A DNA stretch of 64,000 bases, taken from contig JAKAGV010000001.1 in NCBI GenBank assembly GCA_021815405.1, positions 372,001 to 436,000 of the forward strand, read 5' to 3'. The stretch is from Bacteroidota bacterium (GTDB taxonomy: Bacteria > Bacteroidota > Ignavibacteria > Ignavibacteriales > Ignavibacteriaceae). Each line of letters opens with the position of its first letter. The stretch's first letter is position 1. The position numbers were made by a program, and so were the translations under genes. The notes beneath the pieces were generated by a model that saw only the letters and a program-made list of their open reading frames with translations, ran no database searches and had not been told where the DNA came from. This document shows positions 34,506-43,710 of this stretch, one piece after another.

Positions 34506-35909
34506 TTACATATAAACATCTCTTTCGCCGGCATCAACCTGTGCAATCATTTTTTCAACTTTCTTTCTCGTCGTGCCGTTAATTCCTTCGATTTCTTTTT
34601 TAAGAAATTCGCCGGCAATCTTTTTTGTTTCGGAAGATGCGAAATCATTTAAATATTCTTTAAATGTTGCAAGTGCGTTAGGTGTGCAAAGCTTTCCAAT
34701 GTTTCCTGATTTTGCAAGCTCCATAAATCTGTCTCCAGTCCGTTGAGAGCGGTAACATGCTGTACAAAAGCTAGGCAGATAGCCAAGTCGTGTGCAGTCT
34801 CTTACTACTTCATCAAGATTTCGATGGTCTCCCAATTGGAATTGCTCAAGCTCATGCTGGTCTAAGCTTTCCTGAGATTCCCTGTAGCTTCCAGGTGCAG
34901 TTCTGCTGCCTGCGCTTATCTGAGAAACACCTACTTCAAATAATTCTCTTCTTAACTCAGGTTTTTCTCTTGTCGTCAAGATTATACCGGTATATGGTAT
35001 TGCGAGACGAATTACCGCAACTAGTTTCTTAAATGATAAATCATCAACTGCGTGAGGCGGATTTATTGCTGCCGGTGCATTAAGCGCTGGTTCCAGCCGA
35101 GGGATTGAAATTGTATGAGGTCCAACACCATATTTAGAATCCAGATCTTGTGCATGCATTAAAAGTGCGAGCGTTTCAAACTTATAATCGGTTAGTCCAA
35201 ATAAAGCTCCAATGCCGACATCATCTATTCCAGCTTGAAGCGCTCTATCCATTGCATAAAGCCTCCATGCAAAATCTTTCTTTGGTCCCTCAGGATGCAT
35301 TTCGGTATAAGTACGGAAATGATAAGTTTCCTGAAAGCATTGGTAGGTGCCTATACCGAAGCTTTTAAGTGCCTTGAAACTTTCAAATGATAGTGGTGCA
35401 ACATTTATATTAACTCTCCGGATGTTGTTTCCCTTATAATTGATTTTGTAAATGGTATTAATTGTTTCGCCGATAAAATCAATAGCAGCTTTTTTAGGAT
35501 GCTCGCCAAAAACCACAAGAATTCGCTTTTGTCCTTGCATAACAAGGAATCTCGTTTCAGCTTCTATTTCTTCAAGTGAAAGAGCTTTTCTTTTAAGCCC
35601 GCGGTTGTCCCTTCTAAAGGCGCAATAAAGACAATTATTCACACAAAGGTTGGAAACATAAAGCGGTGCGAATAATACCAATCTGTTACCGTAAATTTTT
35701 TCTTTTACTTCTTTAGCCCGATGAAAAAGTTCATCGTATAAATCTGGTGAATTTATTTTTAATAATGCCGCACTCTCTTGCAGAGTTAATCCCTTTGCTT
35801 CGGATGCTTTTATTAAGATATCCTTTTGAAGATGAGCATTATTAAGCGAATCATCTTCGACGAGGCTATTTATATAATTTTCATTTATAAAATACATTTC
35901 AATTCTCAT
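34506..35909 (-). CDS. hydG: [FeFe]-hydrogenase H-cluster maturase HydG
   Basis: 467 residues. N-terminal radical SAM site CVNNCLYC, and the second, C-terminal cluster motif CTACYRSQRTGDRFMELAK...GKLC (Cx2Cx22C) found only in HydG. It cleaves tyrosine to p-cresol and dehydroglycine, giving CO and cyanide bound to iron. Features TYQCFQETYHFRTYTEMHP and GIGALFGLTDYKFE are typical. A Met four codons in is a possible alternative start. Divergent from aspA-hydF. Confidence 0.96.
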   Translation of the reverse strand: MRIEMYFINENYINSLVEDDSLNNAHLQKDILIKASEAKGLTLQESAALLKINSPDLYDELFHRAKEVKEKIYGNRLVLFAPLYVSNLCVNNCLYCAFRRDNRGLKRKALSLEEIEAETRFLVMQGQKRILVVFGEHPKKAAIDFIGETINTIYKINYKGNNIRRVNINVAPLSFESFKALKSFGIGTYQCFQETYHFRTYTEMHPEGPKKDFAWRLYAMDRALQAGIDDVGIGALFGLTDYKFETLALLMHAQDLDSKYGVGPHTISIPRLEPALNAPAAINPPHAVDDLSFKKLVAVIRLAIPYTGIILTTREKPELRRELFEVGVSQISAGSRTAPGSYRESQESLDQHELEQFQLGDHRNLDEVVRDCTRLGYLPSFCTACYRSQRTGDRFMELAKSGNIGKLCTPNALATFKEYLNDFASSETKKIAGEFLKKEIEGINGTTRKKVEKMIAQVDAGERDVYM

Positions 35910-35962
35910 CTTTTTATGTATGAAAGCGAATTGTTCTCATCTTATGCAGAACAATAGTCTGA

Positions 35963-36030
35963 GAATAATGGAATATTGGAATAAAAACAATTGACCTACA
36001 AACTCCACTACTCCATCTTTCCATTACTCC
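35963..36030. repeat. Palindromic repeat, family C copy 2
   Basis: AATAATGGAATATTGGA pairs imperfectly with TCCATCTTTCCATTACTCC. It resembles the repeat at 31352-31411. It sits in the divergent region between hydG and aspA (35910-36276), which otherwise contains only the weak sigma54-like site listed next. Confidence 0.5.
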
Positions 36031-36232
36031 AATACACCTTAATGGTGCAATTATATTTATACTTTTTAATCCAATTTATATACCAGAAGTACAGTTCTTT
36101 TTTAATTCAAATTAGCCATAACTGCAAAAAAATTTTCTAAAAATAGAGAAGCCGGAGAAGGAAATCTTACTCGGATGAAGTTACAATAAATCAAATTATA
36201 ATAATAGATAGGAACAAGGGCAAGAATTTTGG

Positions 36233-36248
36233 TGGAACGTTTTTTGTC
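36233..36248 (+). promoter_or_regulatory. Possible weak sigma54 promoter before aspA-hydF
   Basis: TGGAACGTTTTTTGTC resembles TGGCACG-N4-TTGCW with correct spacing, but the -12 GC is GT. It lies 28 bp before the aspA ATG. Offered as a candidate only. Confidence 0.3.
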
Positions 36249-36276
36249 CTTTCTATAAAAACAAAATTAGTTAACA

Positions 36277-37695
36277 ATGCGCAACGAATGTGATTCTTTA
36301 GGAAAAATTGAAGTCCCGGATGAAGCGGTATATGGTATCCATACTTTACGTGCGCTGGATAATTTTCCGATAACCGGCGAGCGGATAAATCTTCATTTGA
36401 TTAAAGCGTACCTTCTGGTTAAGATTGCAGCAGCTGAAACTAATTTCAAGACCGGGCTTATGCCGAAAGCAAAGTATGAGCCAATCAGCAAAGCGATTGA
36501 TATACTTTTGAAGGAAACCGAGGCAGCAATCAAAAAAGAATCCTTCAATATTTATGATAAAATAATCGTGGACCCATACCAGGGAGGTGCCGGAACTTCT
36601 TTGAATATGAATATCAATGAAGTTATTGCAAATACTGCTCTGCAGATTGCAGGGAAAAAATTCGGACAGTATGATTTCATTCATCCAATCAATGATGTAA
36701 ACTTATCTCAATCGACTAACGATACATATCCGACGGCATTGAAAGTCGCATCAATTTATCTCCTAAGAGAATTGACCGAAGCATTTGCTGCATTGCAGTC
36801 AGCACTTCAAAAGAAGGAGAATGAATTTAGTGGAGTAATCAAGCTTGGAAGAACGCAGCTTCAGGATGCAGTTGCAATTACACTAGGACAGGAGTTTGGC
36901 GCTTATGCTCAGGCAATTGCTCGAGACAGATGGCGTTTGTACAATGGCGAGGAAAGATTACGCTCAGTGAATCTTGGCGGAACTGCGGTTGGTAATTTTG
37001 TTTCCGCACCGAAGGAATATGTTCTTGCAGTAAATAATGAACTGAAAAAAATAACCGGGCTTCCAATTGCTAAAGCAGAGGATTTAATCGATGCGACTCA
37101 GAATCTAGATGTATTCGTAGAAGTTCATGGATTGATTAAAGCAGGCGCTTGTTCAATAATAAAAATATGTAATGATCTTCGCATTATGTCCAGTGGTCCG
37201 CAAGGCGGAATTGGAGAAATAACTTTGCCTGCCATGCAGGCTGGTTCAAGCATAATGCCGGGTAAAGTAAACCCAGTTATTCTGGAAAATGCTATCCAGG
37301 TTGCAGAGATTGTTAAGGGACATGATGTGGTAATTTCTAACATCGCTTCCTCCGGCAATCTGGAATTAAATGCATTCGTTCCTCTATTAGCTCATTTGTT
37401 TTTGAAGTCAATTGAAATGCTTCGTGATACTGTTTTTAATCTTTCGGAAAAATCTATTTTAGGCATTGAAGCGAACGAGGAAAAATGTTTCCAAAATCTC
37501 ATAAAGTCTTCTGCCTCAGCAGCATCGCTAATCAATATCTTCGGATATGACTCGATTGCAAAGATTGTGAATGAAGCAGAATCTAAAAAGATAACATTTA
37601 TTGAACTTCTTAAACAGAAGAAACTTTTAACCGAAAAAGAACTTTATAATTTATTGGCTAAGGAAATGGGGTTAAAGAATGAAAAGTATACCTAA
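36277..37695 (+). CDS. aspA: Aspartate ammonia-lyase
   Basis: 472 residues. Fumarase/aspartase superfamily; YGIHTLRALDNF and DPYQGGAGTSLNMN are the aspartase versions of these motifs (fumarase has YGAQT and WQTGSGTQ). Signature loop [11 protein letters not shown] with the catalytic Ser. It splits aspartate to fumarate and ammonia. It overlaps hydF by 17 bp, so it is co-translated with a hydrogenase maturase; aspartase genes near hyd genes have been seen in other anaerobes. Supplying ammonia for the bridging dithiomethylamine is an attractive but unproven reason. Confidence 0.93.
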   Translation: MRNECDSLGKIEVPDEAVYGIHTLRALDNFPITGERINLHLIKAYLLVKIAAAETNFKTGLMPKAKYEPISKAIDILLKETEAAIKKESFNIYDKIIVDPYQGGAGTSLNMNINEVIANTALQIAGKKFGQYDFIHPINDVNLSQSTNDTYPTALKVASIYLLRELTEAFAALQSALQKKENEFSGVIKLGRTQLQDAVAITLGQEFGAYAQAIARDRWRLYNGEERLRSVNLGGTAVGNFVSAPKEYVLAVNNELKKITGLPIAKAEDLIDATQNLDVFVEVHGLIKAGACSIIKICNDLRIMSSGPQGGIGEITLPAMQAGSSIMPGKVNPVILENAIQVAEIVKGHDVVISNIASSGNLELNAFVPLLAHLFLKSIEMLRDTVFNLSEKSILGIEANEEKCFQNLIKSSASAASLINIFGYDSIAKIVNEAESKKITFIELLKQKKLLTEKELYNLLAKEMGLKNEKYT

Positions 37696-38941
37696 TAATA
37701 TTACTGAAGTTAAGACTGGTTTCATAGAAGTCAAGTCAGAACGAAAACACGTTGCGATAATAGGCAGAAGAAACGTTGGCAAATCATCTCTTGTAAATGC
37801 TTTTCTTGGGCAGGAATTGTGCATTGTAAGTGATGTAGCAGGAACGACAACAGATCCGGTGCATAAGTCGATGGAACTTCTTCCTTACGGTCCGATTGTC
37901 CTTGTTGATACTGCCGGCATTGACGATGAAGGCGAGCTAGGTGAAAAGAGAGTAAGTAAGACTATCAAGGTAATTGCTTCTGCTGATTTTGCAATTGTTG
38001 TATTAGATGCTCAAGAAAGAATTTCTCCAAAAGAATGGGAGCTTTTCAATTATCTTGCAAAAATTAATTTGCCGTTCATCATTGCTGTAAATAAAATAGA
38101 ATTCGGAGTCAATCCAGTCCTTCTGACAGAAATGAAGTTCTTAAAAGCAACACATTTTGAAGTTTCTTGCGCAGAAAATGTTGGTATTGATGCATTAAAA
38201 TCGAAGGTTATACGCATGCTGCCGCAGGAAAGCGGACCGCCTTTAATTGGCGATTTAGTAAATCAAGGGGATGTTGTTGTGCTTGTAGTTCCAATAGATT
38301 TAGGTGCCCCGAAAAGCAGGTTGATCCTTCCTCAGGTTCAGACAATTCGTGAAGCGTTGGATGAAGATACGATTGTTGTGGTAGTTAAAGATAAAGAATT
38401 GAGGTCTGTTCTTTATGCACTTAAAAATCCGCCAGATCTTGTTGTAACCGATAGCCAGGCTATTATGCGCGTTGCTGCGGATGTTCCCGATAATGTTAAG
38501 CTTACAACTTTTTCAATTTTGATGGCGCGGCATAAAGGCGATTTGCCCTTCTTTGTTAAAGGATTAAAGGCTGTTGAATCACTGCAGGACGGAGATAAAG
38601 TTTTAATTGCAGAGGCATGTACTCACCATGAGCAGGCTGATGATATCGGCAGAGTAAAAATTCCGAGATGGCTAAGACTTCATACAAAAAAGAATCTGGA
38701 ATTTGTAGTAACAAGCGGAGGAGATTTTCCCGATAACCTTTCCGAGTTTAAATTGATTGTTCATTGCGGCGGATGCATGTTAACGAGAAAAGCAATGCAG
38801 TCCAGAGTAAAACAGGCAGCTTTAATTGAGGTGCCGGTTGTTAATTACGGTGTGTTGATTTCATATATGCACGGTGCAATTCCTAGAGTGCTGCTTCCAT
38901 TTGAAGATGCTGCAGCAGAGTGGAATCATCAAAAAGCCTAA
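37679..38941 (+). CDS. hydF: [FeFe]-hydrogenase maturation GTPase HydF
   Basis: 420 residues. G1 GRRNVGKSS (29-37), switch DVAGTTTDP, G3 DTAG, G4 NKIE; C-terminal cluster ligands C314-T-H316 and H362-C363-GG-C366 match the HydF pattern CxH..HCxxC. HydF is the scaffold on which the diiron subcluster is finished and handed to HydA. Overlaps aspA by 17 bp. All three maturases (E, F, G) are therefore present. Confidence 0.97.
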   Translation: MKSIPNNITEVKTGFIEVKSERKHVAIIGRRNVGKSSLVNAFLGQELCIVSDVAGTTTDPVHKSMELLPYGPIVLVDTAGIDDEGELGEKRVSKTIKVIASADFAIVVLDAQERISPKEWELFNYLAKINLPFIIAVNKIEFGVNPVLLTEMKFLKATHFEVSCAENVGIDALKSKVIRMLPQESGPPLIGDLVNQGDVVVLVVPIDLGAPKSRLILPQVQTIREALDEDTIVVVVKDKELRSVLYALKNPPDLVVTDSQAIMRVAADVPDNVKLTTFSILMARHKGDLPFFVKGLKAVESLQDGDKVLIAEACTHHEQADDIGRVKIPRWLRLHTKKNLEFVVTSGGDFPDNLSEFKLIVHCGGCMLTRKAMQSRVKQAALIEVPVVNYGVLISYMHGAIPRVLLPFEDAAAEWNHQKA

Positions 38942-39446
38942 TTGAAGAGTTGCTTGTTAATTTTTTCTATTTAAAATCTTGCAATGTACCATTTGAAAAT
39001 CATTCAATTACCATTTGCTTTGCGTTATTCATTTGTTAAACTATTTGAATGACCTCAGATACGCCTGGCAGGCAGCCGGATGGCTAATGAAATTGACCTA
39101 TAATTATCACACTCTGATATAAAAATTAGAACTTACGATTTACCATCTACTACCTTTCCTTTTAAAATTCCGTTGATTTATTAAGCGGTGAATCTTCCAA
39201 CTGAGAAAATATTTACTAATAAAAGTGAATAAATCATCTGACAAATTTTGACGGTGAAAATTTAATTTTAAAGAAATGCTTTCCATTTAGCAAGTATGTT
39301 TCTTTTTTGAAAACAGAATTTTCCATTCTTGGTAAATTACCGTAAACACTTGTTAATCAATCAAAGAATTTTTCTTAAACACATTTTTTTGAAATTGATT
39401 TGTGGCATTCAATATGAAAGAAAAGTTATGACAAATTGAGGAGATT
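38942..39446. promoter_or_regulatory. Intergenic region upstream of the first hydrogenase operon
   Basis: 505 bp without a gene. Contains a perfect palindrome GGTAAATTACC (about 39340-39350) that could be an operator, and an isolated GC-rich scrap (CGCCTGGCAGGC, about 39062) that looks like repeat debris. TGGCATTCAATATGAA near 39402 has only the -24 half of a sigma54 site. Ribosome site GAGGAG before 39447. Confidence 0.4.
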
Positions 39447-39941
39447 ATGCATTCGCATATATTTGAAAATTATGAGGCTAATGATAAGGGTTGTTTAATT
39501 CCTTTACTTCAAGATGTACAGAATATTTATGATTATCTTCCTGAAAGTGCACTTACAGAAATTGCAGAGTTTGTTGACTTGCCTTTAAGCCGTGTTTACG
39601 GGGTAGCCACCTTCTATAATCAATTTAGGCTGGAACCGCTAGGCGAAAACATAATAAGGGTCTGCCGCGGAACTGCTTGCCATGTTAAAAGCTCTGCAAA
39701 TATTCTTTCAGCAATTGAAAACACTTTGAAAATAAAAGCCGGAGAGACTACAAGAGATAAAAAATTTACACTGGAAGTTGTCAATTGTATCGGGGCATGC
39801 AGCATTGCCCCGGTTATGACAATTAATGATGAATACTTTGGTCGTTTGACCGTGAAAGAAATTCCATCTATTCTTAAAAAATATTCGAAAGCCTCTAAGA
39901 CAAAAGAAGCGGCGGTACAACCGGAGGTAAATCTTGCATGA
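39447..39941 (+). CDS. hydC: NuoE-like [2Fe-2S] subunit of trimeric [FeFe]-hydrogenase 1 (HydC)
   Basis: 164 residues with the thioredoxin-like fold of NuoE: VYGVATFYNQFRLEPLG, and cluster Cys in CRGTACHV and CIGACSIAPV. Overlaps the NuoF-like gene by 4 bp (ATGA). In electron-bifurcating hydrogenases HydC works with the flavin subunit to couple NAD(P)H and ferredoxin to H2. C-terminal tail of about 15 residues is low complexity. Confidence 0.93.
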   Translation: MHSHIFENYEANDKGCLIPLLQDVQNIYDYLPESALTEIAEFVDLPLSRVYGVATFYNQFRLEPLGENIIRVCRGTACHVKSSANILSAIENTLKIKAGETTRDKKFTLEVVNCIGACSIAPVMTINDEYFGRLTVKEIPSILKKYSKASKTKEAAVQPEVNLA

Positions 39942-41923
39942 ATTCTTTTATAGAAAGGTGCTGCGAAGAATGCTGGCACAGTCCTGAAAATCCATGCGAC
40001 ATGTTCGTGCAATGTTGTACCGAAGGTCCGCTTTGCCACCACGAAAAATCTTGTGAAGAAAAAATTCAGTCATTAAATAGAAGATTGAAATTTATAGATC
40101 ACAAAGAGCCGGTAATTTTTATTGGTATGGGAACCTGCGGATTAGCTTCAGGCGCTGCCAAAGTTGAAGAAGCAATTAAAACCGAGTTGAATAAGTTGAA
40201 CATCAAAGCACTTATTCAGCCAACCGGTTGTATTGGTTATTGTGCTAAAGAAGTAATTGTTGATGTGAAGTTCCCCGAGAAAGATAGAATTTCATATTGT
40301 GAGATTACCACCAAGATTGTTCCTAAGTTTATTCAGAAAGTTTTTGTTGAAAAGACAATCTTCAAAGAAAAACTATTGGGAACATTCGGGGAATCAACAC
40401 CAGAAATTCATTCGATAAATGAAATCCCGTTTTTCAAAAATCAAGTAAAGATTGTCCTGGAAAACTGCGGAGTTATAAACCCGACTTCGATTGATGCATA
40501 CATTGCTTACGGCGGTTTCAAAGCATTGGACAAAATTTTACGGTTGATGAAGCCGGAAGAAGTAATCAAAGAAATTTTGAACAGCGGTTTACGAGGCAGA
40601 GGAGGCGCAGGATTTCCTACTGGGAAAAAATGGGAGCTGGCATTCAAGCAAAAATCAGAACAGAAATATTTAATCTGCAATGCTGATGAAGGCGATCCCG
40701 GCGCATTCATGGACAGATCGGTTCTTGAGAGCGATCCGTTTAGAGTTGTTGAAGGAATGCTGATTGGAGCTTATGCAATCGGCGCATCAAAAGGATTTAT
40801 TTACTGCCGTGCGGAATATCCTCTGGCAATCTCACGTCTTCAAAATACAATCGAGCAGTGCAAAATGTATGGGCTTCTGGGAAAAAATATTTTGAACAGC
40901 GGATTCGACTTCGAAATAAAGATTAAAAAAGGAGCCGGTGCATTTGTCTGCGGCGAAGAGACAGCACTGATTGCATCAATTGAAGGCAAACGTGGAATGC
41001 CAAAGCCGAGACCGCCATTTCCGGCTTCCTCCGGACTTTGGGGAAAACCGACTGTAATCAACAATGTCGAAACGTTTGCGAATGTTTCTTCAATAATAAA
41101 CAGAGGTGCAGAAAAATATTCTTCAATTGGAACAGCAACAAGCAAAGGGACAAAAGTGTTTGCGCTCAGCGGTAATATTAACAATACCGGTTTGGTTGAA
41201 GTTCCTATGGGAATAAAATTGAAAGATGTTGTCTTCAACATTGGCGGAGGAATTCCCAACGGTAAAAAATTGAAGGCAGTCCAAATCGGCGGTCCTTCCG
41301 GTGGATGCTTGCCGAACAGTGTTTTGAATACAGAAGTTGATTACGAATCGCTGAAGAAAGTTGGCGCAATGATGGGCTCCGGCGGCTTCGTGGTAATGGA
41401 CGAAAGTTCCTGCATGGTAGATGTTGCAAAATTTTTTTTGACTTTCATTCAAAACGAATCTTGCGGTAAGTGCGTTCCCTGCAGAGAAGGCACCAAGCGG
41501 ATGCTTGAAATAATCGAAAGGATACCGACAAGTTATCGCAATACAAAAGACAAAATGGATGAGCTCAAACGTTTCAAGGGAATAATTCATCTGCAGAGAT
41601 TGGCAGACGTAATCAGAGATACATCATTATGCGGGCTCGGTCAATCAGCACCAAACCCGGTGCTGTCTGGGCTTAGATATTTCAGAGAAGAATACGAAGA
41701 GCATCTTTACGAAAGAAAATGTCCGGCGCACGTTTGCAAAGAATTACTTACTTATACTATTGATAACACTATCTGTACAGGCTGCAGAGTGTGCGTAAAA
41801 AATTGTTCTTTCGGGGCAATCATCGGCGAGAAGTCTCAGGCGCATTATATAATTGAAGATAAATGTACACGGTGCGGAACATGCGTTGATTCTTGCCGCT
41901 TTGATGCGATAGTTGCAAATTAA
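39938..41923 (+). CDS. hydB: NuoF-like flavin subunit of trimeric [FeFe]-hydrogenase 1 (HydB)
   Basis: 661 residues in four parts: an unusual Cys-rich start (8 Cys in residues 8-39: CC, CW, CDMF, CC, CH), a [2Fe-2S] thioredoxin-like domain (CGLASGA...PTGCIGYC), the FMN/NADH core (GRGGAGFPTGKKWE, NADEGDPGAFMDR, GAGAFVCGEETAL) with its [4Fe-4S] ligands (ESCGKCVPCREG), and a C-terminal 2[4Fe-4S] ferredoxin (CTGCRVCVKNC, CTRCGTCVDSC). This is the HydB layout of bifurcating or NAD(P)-linked enzymes, the flavin being the likely bifurcation site. Next gene: HydA. Confidence 0.95.
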   Translation: MNSFIERCCEECWHSPENPCDMFVQCCTEGPLCHHEKSCEEKIQSLNRRLKFIDHKEPVIFIGMGTCGLASGAAKVEEAIKTELNKLNIKALIQPTGCIGYCAKEVIVDVKFPEKDRISYCEITTKIVPKFIQKVFVEKTIFKEKLLGTFGESTPEIHSINEIPFFKNQVKIVLENCGVINPTSIDAYIAYGGFKALDKILRLMKPEEVIKEILNSGLRGRGGAGFPTGKKWELAFKQKSEQKYLICNADEGDPGAFMDRSVLESDPFRVVEGMLIGAYAIGASKGFIYCRAEYPLAISRLQNTIEQCKMYGLLGKNILNSGFDFEIKIKKGAGAFVCGEETALIASIEGKRGMPKPRPPFPASSGLWGKPTVINNVETFANVSSIINRGAEKYSSIGTATSKGTKVFALSGNINNTGLVEVPMGIKLKDVVFNIGGGIPNGKKLKAVQIGGPSGGCLPNSVLNTEVDYESLKKVGAMMGSGGFVVMDESSCMVDVAKFFLTFIQNESCGKCVPCREGTKRMLEIIERIPTSYRNTKDKMDELKRFKGIIHLQRLADVIRDTSLCGLGQSAPNPVLSGLRYFREEYEEHLYERKCPAHVCKELLTYTIDNTICTGCRVCVKNCSFGAIIGEKSQAHYIIEDKCTRCGTCVDSCRFDAIVAN

Positions 41924-41939
41924 AAATGGATACGAGAAA

Positions 41940-43670
41940 ATGGTTCAGCTTACGATAAATAATATAAAAGTAAATGCAGAAGAAGGAATGACAATTCTTG
42001 AAGCAGTAAAATCGGTTGGCATTCATATTCCAACACTTTGCCATTTAAAAGATTTAACGCCAACCGGTGCTTGCCGGATATGCGTTGTTGAAGTTGAAGG
42101 TCAGCGGGGTTTAACGCCGTCGTGCGCTTTCCCGGTTTATGAGGGTATGGTAGTGCAAACCAATTCGCCGAGAGTAAGGCGGGCAAGAAAAACCATTGTT
42201 GAATTGCTGATTGAAAATCATCCGCAAGATTGTCTAGTTTGTGTAAGAAATAAAAACTGTGAGCTTCAGGATTTATCCGAGAAGTATAGCGTACGCGAAC
42301 ACCGCTATGTCGGTGAAAGTAAAAAGCATGCAATAGATATTTCGTCACCATCGATGGAAAGAGACCCTGCAAAATGTATTTTATGCGGAAGGTGCGTAAG
42401 AGTCTGCCATGAGGTTCAGAAAATTGGTGCTATCGATTTTTCTCGCAGAGGATTTTCAAGCATTGTTACAACTCCTTACAACAAAGGATTGAACATCAGT
42501 GATTGTATTCTTTGCGGTCAATGTATACTTGCATGTCCGACTGCAGCCTTAAGAGAAAAGGGCTCTCTTAAGGAAGTTGCTAATGCACTTAACGATAAAA
42601 ATAAATTTACTGTTGTTCAGATTGCCCCTGCAGTGCGCGTAACACTTGGCGAAGAATATAATCTGCCTCTTGGTACAGATGTAACCGGACAGTTGGTAAC
42701 GGGATTGCATCGACTTGGTTTCAAAAAAGTTTTTGATACAAACTTTTCTGCCGATTTGACAATAATGGAGGAAGCTACAGAGCTTGTAAATAGAATTAAT
42801 AATGGCGGTAGTCTTCCGATGTTTACAAGCTGCTGCCCAGGCTGGGTAAAGTATGTTGAACAAAACAGACCGGAAATTCTCGAACATGTTTCGACATGTA
42901 AGTCTCCACATGAAATGGAAGGTGCAGTACTGAAAACTTATTATTCCAAGAAGATGGGAATAGACCCGAAAGATATATTTGTCGTTTCAATTATGCCTTG
43001 TACCGTTAAGAAGTTTGAATCCGAGAGAATTGAGCTAAATGAAAACAACTTCCCAGATGTTGATGCTGTGCTAACAACAAGAGAGCTGGTACGATTTTTC
43101 AAATTATCCGGAATCGAATTCAACGATTTACCGGAAGGACAATTTGATAATCCACTCGGAGAATCGTCAGGTGCCGCAGCAATATTCGGTACAAGCGGCG
43201 GAGTAATGGAAGCGGCACTCCGAACTGCGTACTATAAAATATCAGGAAGAGAACTGGACAATCTTGAATTCGAAGAAGTACGAGGAGTAAAAGGAATCAA
43301 AGAAGCTTCTGTTAATATCAACGGATTAGCTTTAAACATTTGCGTTGTTAATGGAATTGGAAATGTTAAAAAAGTTTTGGATGAGGTTCAGAAAGGAACA
43401 TCTAAATATCATTTTATCGAAGTGATGGCTTGTCCCGGCGGCTGTATAAACGGAGGCGGACAGCCGATTCATCAGCAGCCGGAAAAGCTTCAGAAAAGAA
43501 TGAAAGCGCTTTACCAAATTGACAACATGAAAGCGGCAAGGCGTTCACATAAAAACGAATCTGTAAAAATTTTATATAAAGAATTTTTTATCGAACCGAA
43601 CTCGCACAAGGCGCATGAGATTCTGCATACGGAGTATTTCAATAGAAAAGAAGCATTAAAAAGAGCTTGA
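41940..43670 (+). CDS. hydA: [FeFe]-hydrogenase catalytic subunit 1 (HydA)
   Basis: 576 residues from the ATG at 41940 (MVQLTINNIKV), the point where family members begin; a Met nine codons upstream overlaps hydB. Domains: [2Fe-2S] (CHLKDLTPTGACRIC..C), His-Cys cluster (HPQDCLVCVRNKNC), two [4Fe-4S] (CILCGRCVRVC, CILCGQCILAC), H-domain with TSCCPGW (C298, C299), IMPCTVKKFE, and MACPGGCINGGGQP, then a small-subunit-like tail. All H-cluster ligands and the proton-transfer Cys are present. One oddity: the usual SPQQM after L1 reads SPHEM. Reversible H2 activation with HydB and HydC. Confidence 0.96.
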   Translation: MVQLTINNIKVNAEEGMTILEAVKSVGIHIPTLCHLKDLTPTGACRICVVEVEGQRGLTPSCAFPVYEGMVVQTNSPRVRRARKTIVELLIENHPQDCLVCVRNKNCELQDLSEKYSVREHRYVGESKKHAIDISSPSMERDPAKCILCGRCVRVCHEVQKIGAIDFSRRGFSSIVTTPYNKGLNISDCILCGQCILACPTAALREKGSLKEVANALNDKNKFTVVQIAPAVRVTLGEEYNLPLGTDVTGQLVTGLHRLGFKKVFDTNFSADLTIMEEATELVNRINNGGSLPMFTSCCPGWVKYVEQNRPEILEHVSTCKSPHEMEGAVLKTYYSKKMGIDPKDIFVVSIMPCTVKKFESERIELNENNFPDVDAVLTTRELVRFFKLSGIEFNDLPEGQFDNPLGESSGAAAIFGTSGGVMEAALRTAYYKISGRELDNLEFEEVRGVKGIKEASVNINGLALNICVVNGIGNVKKVLDEVQKGTSKYHFIEVMACPGGCINGGGQPIHQQPEKLQKRMKALYQIDNMKAARRSHKNESVKILYKEFFIEPNSHKAHEILHTEYFNRKEALKRA

Positions 43671-43710
43671 ATTAAAAAATTAACGGAGAACATAAACATT
43701 TCCCATAAAA

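Noticed and set aside
39402-39420. Sigma54 promoter before hydrogenase operon 1
   Set aside because: Only TGGCA is present; the -12 box lacks TTGC.
39620-42372. Long minus-strand open frames opposite hydB and hydA
   Set aside because: They are antisense shadows of clearly coding genes with complete motifs on the plus strand, and their translations show no family features.
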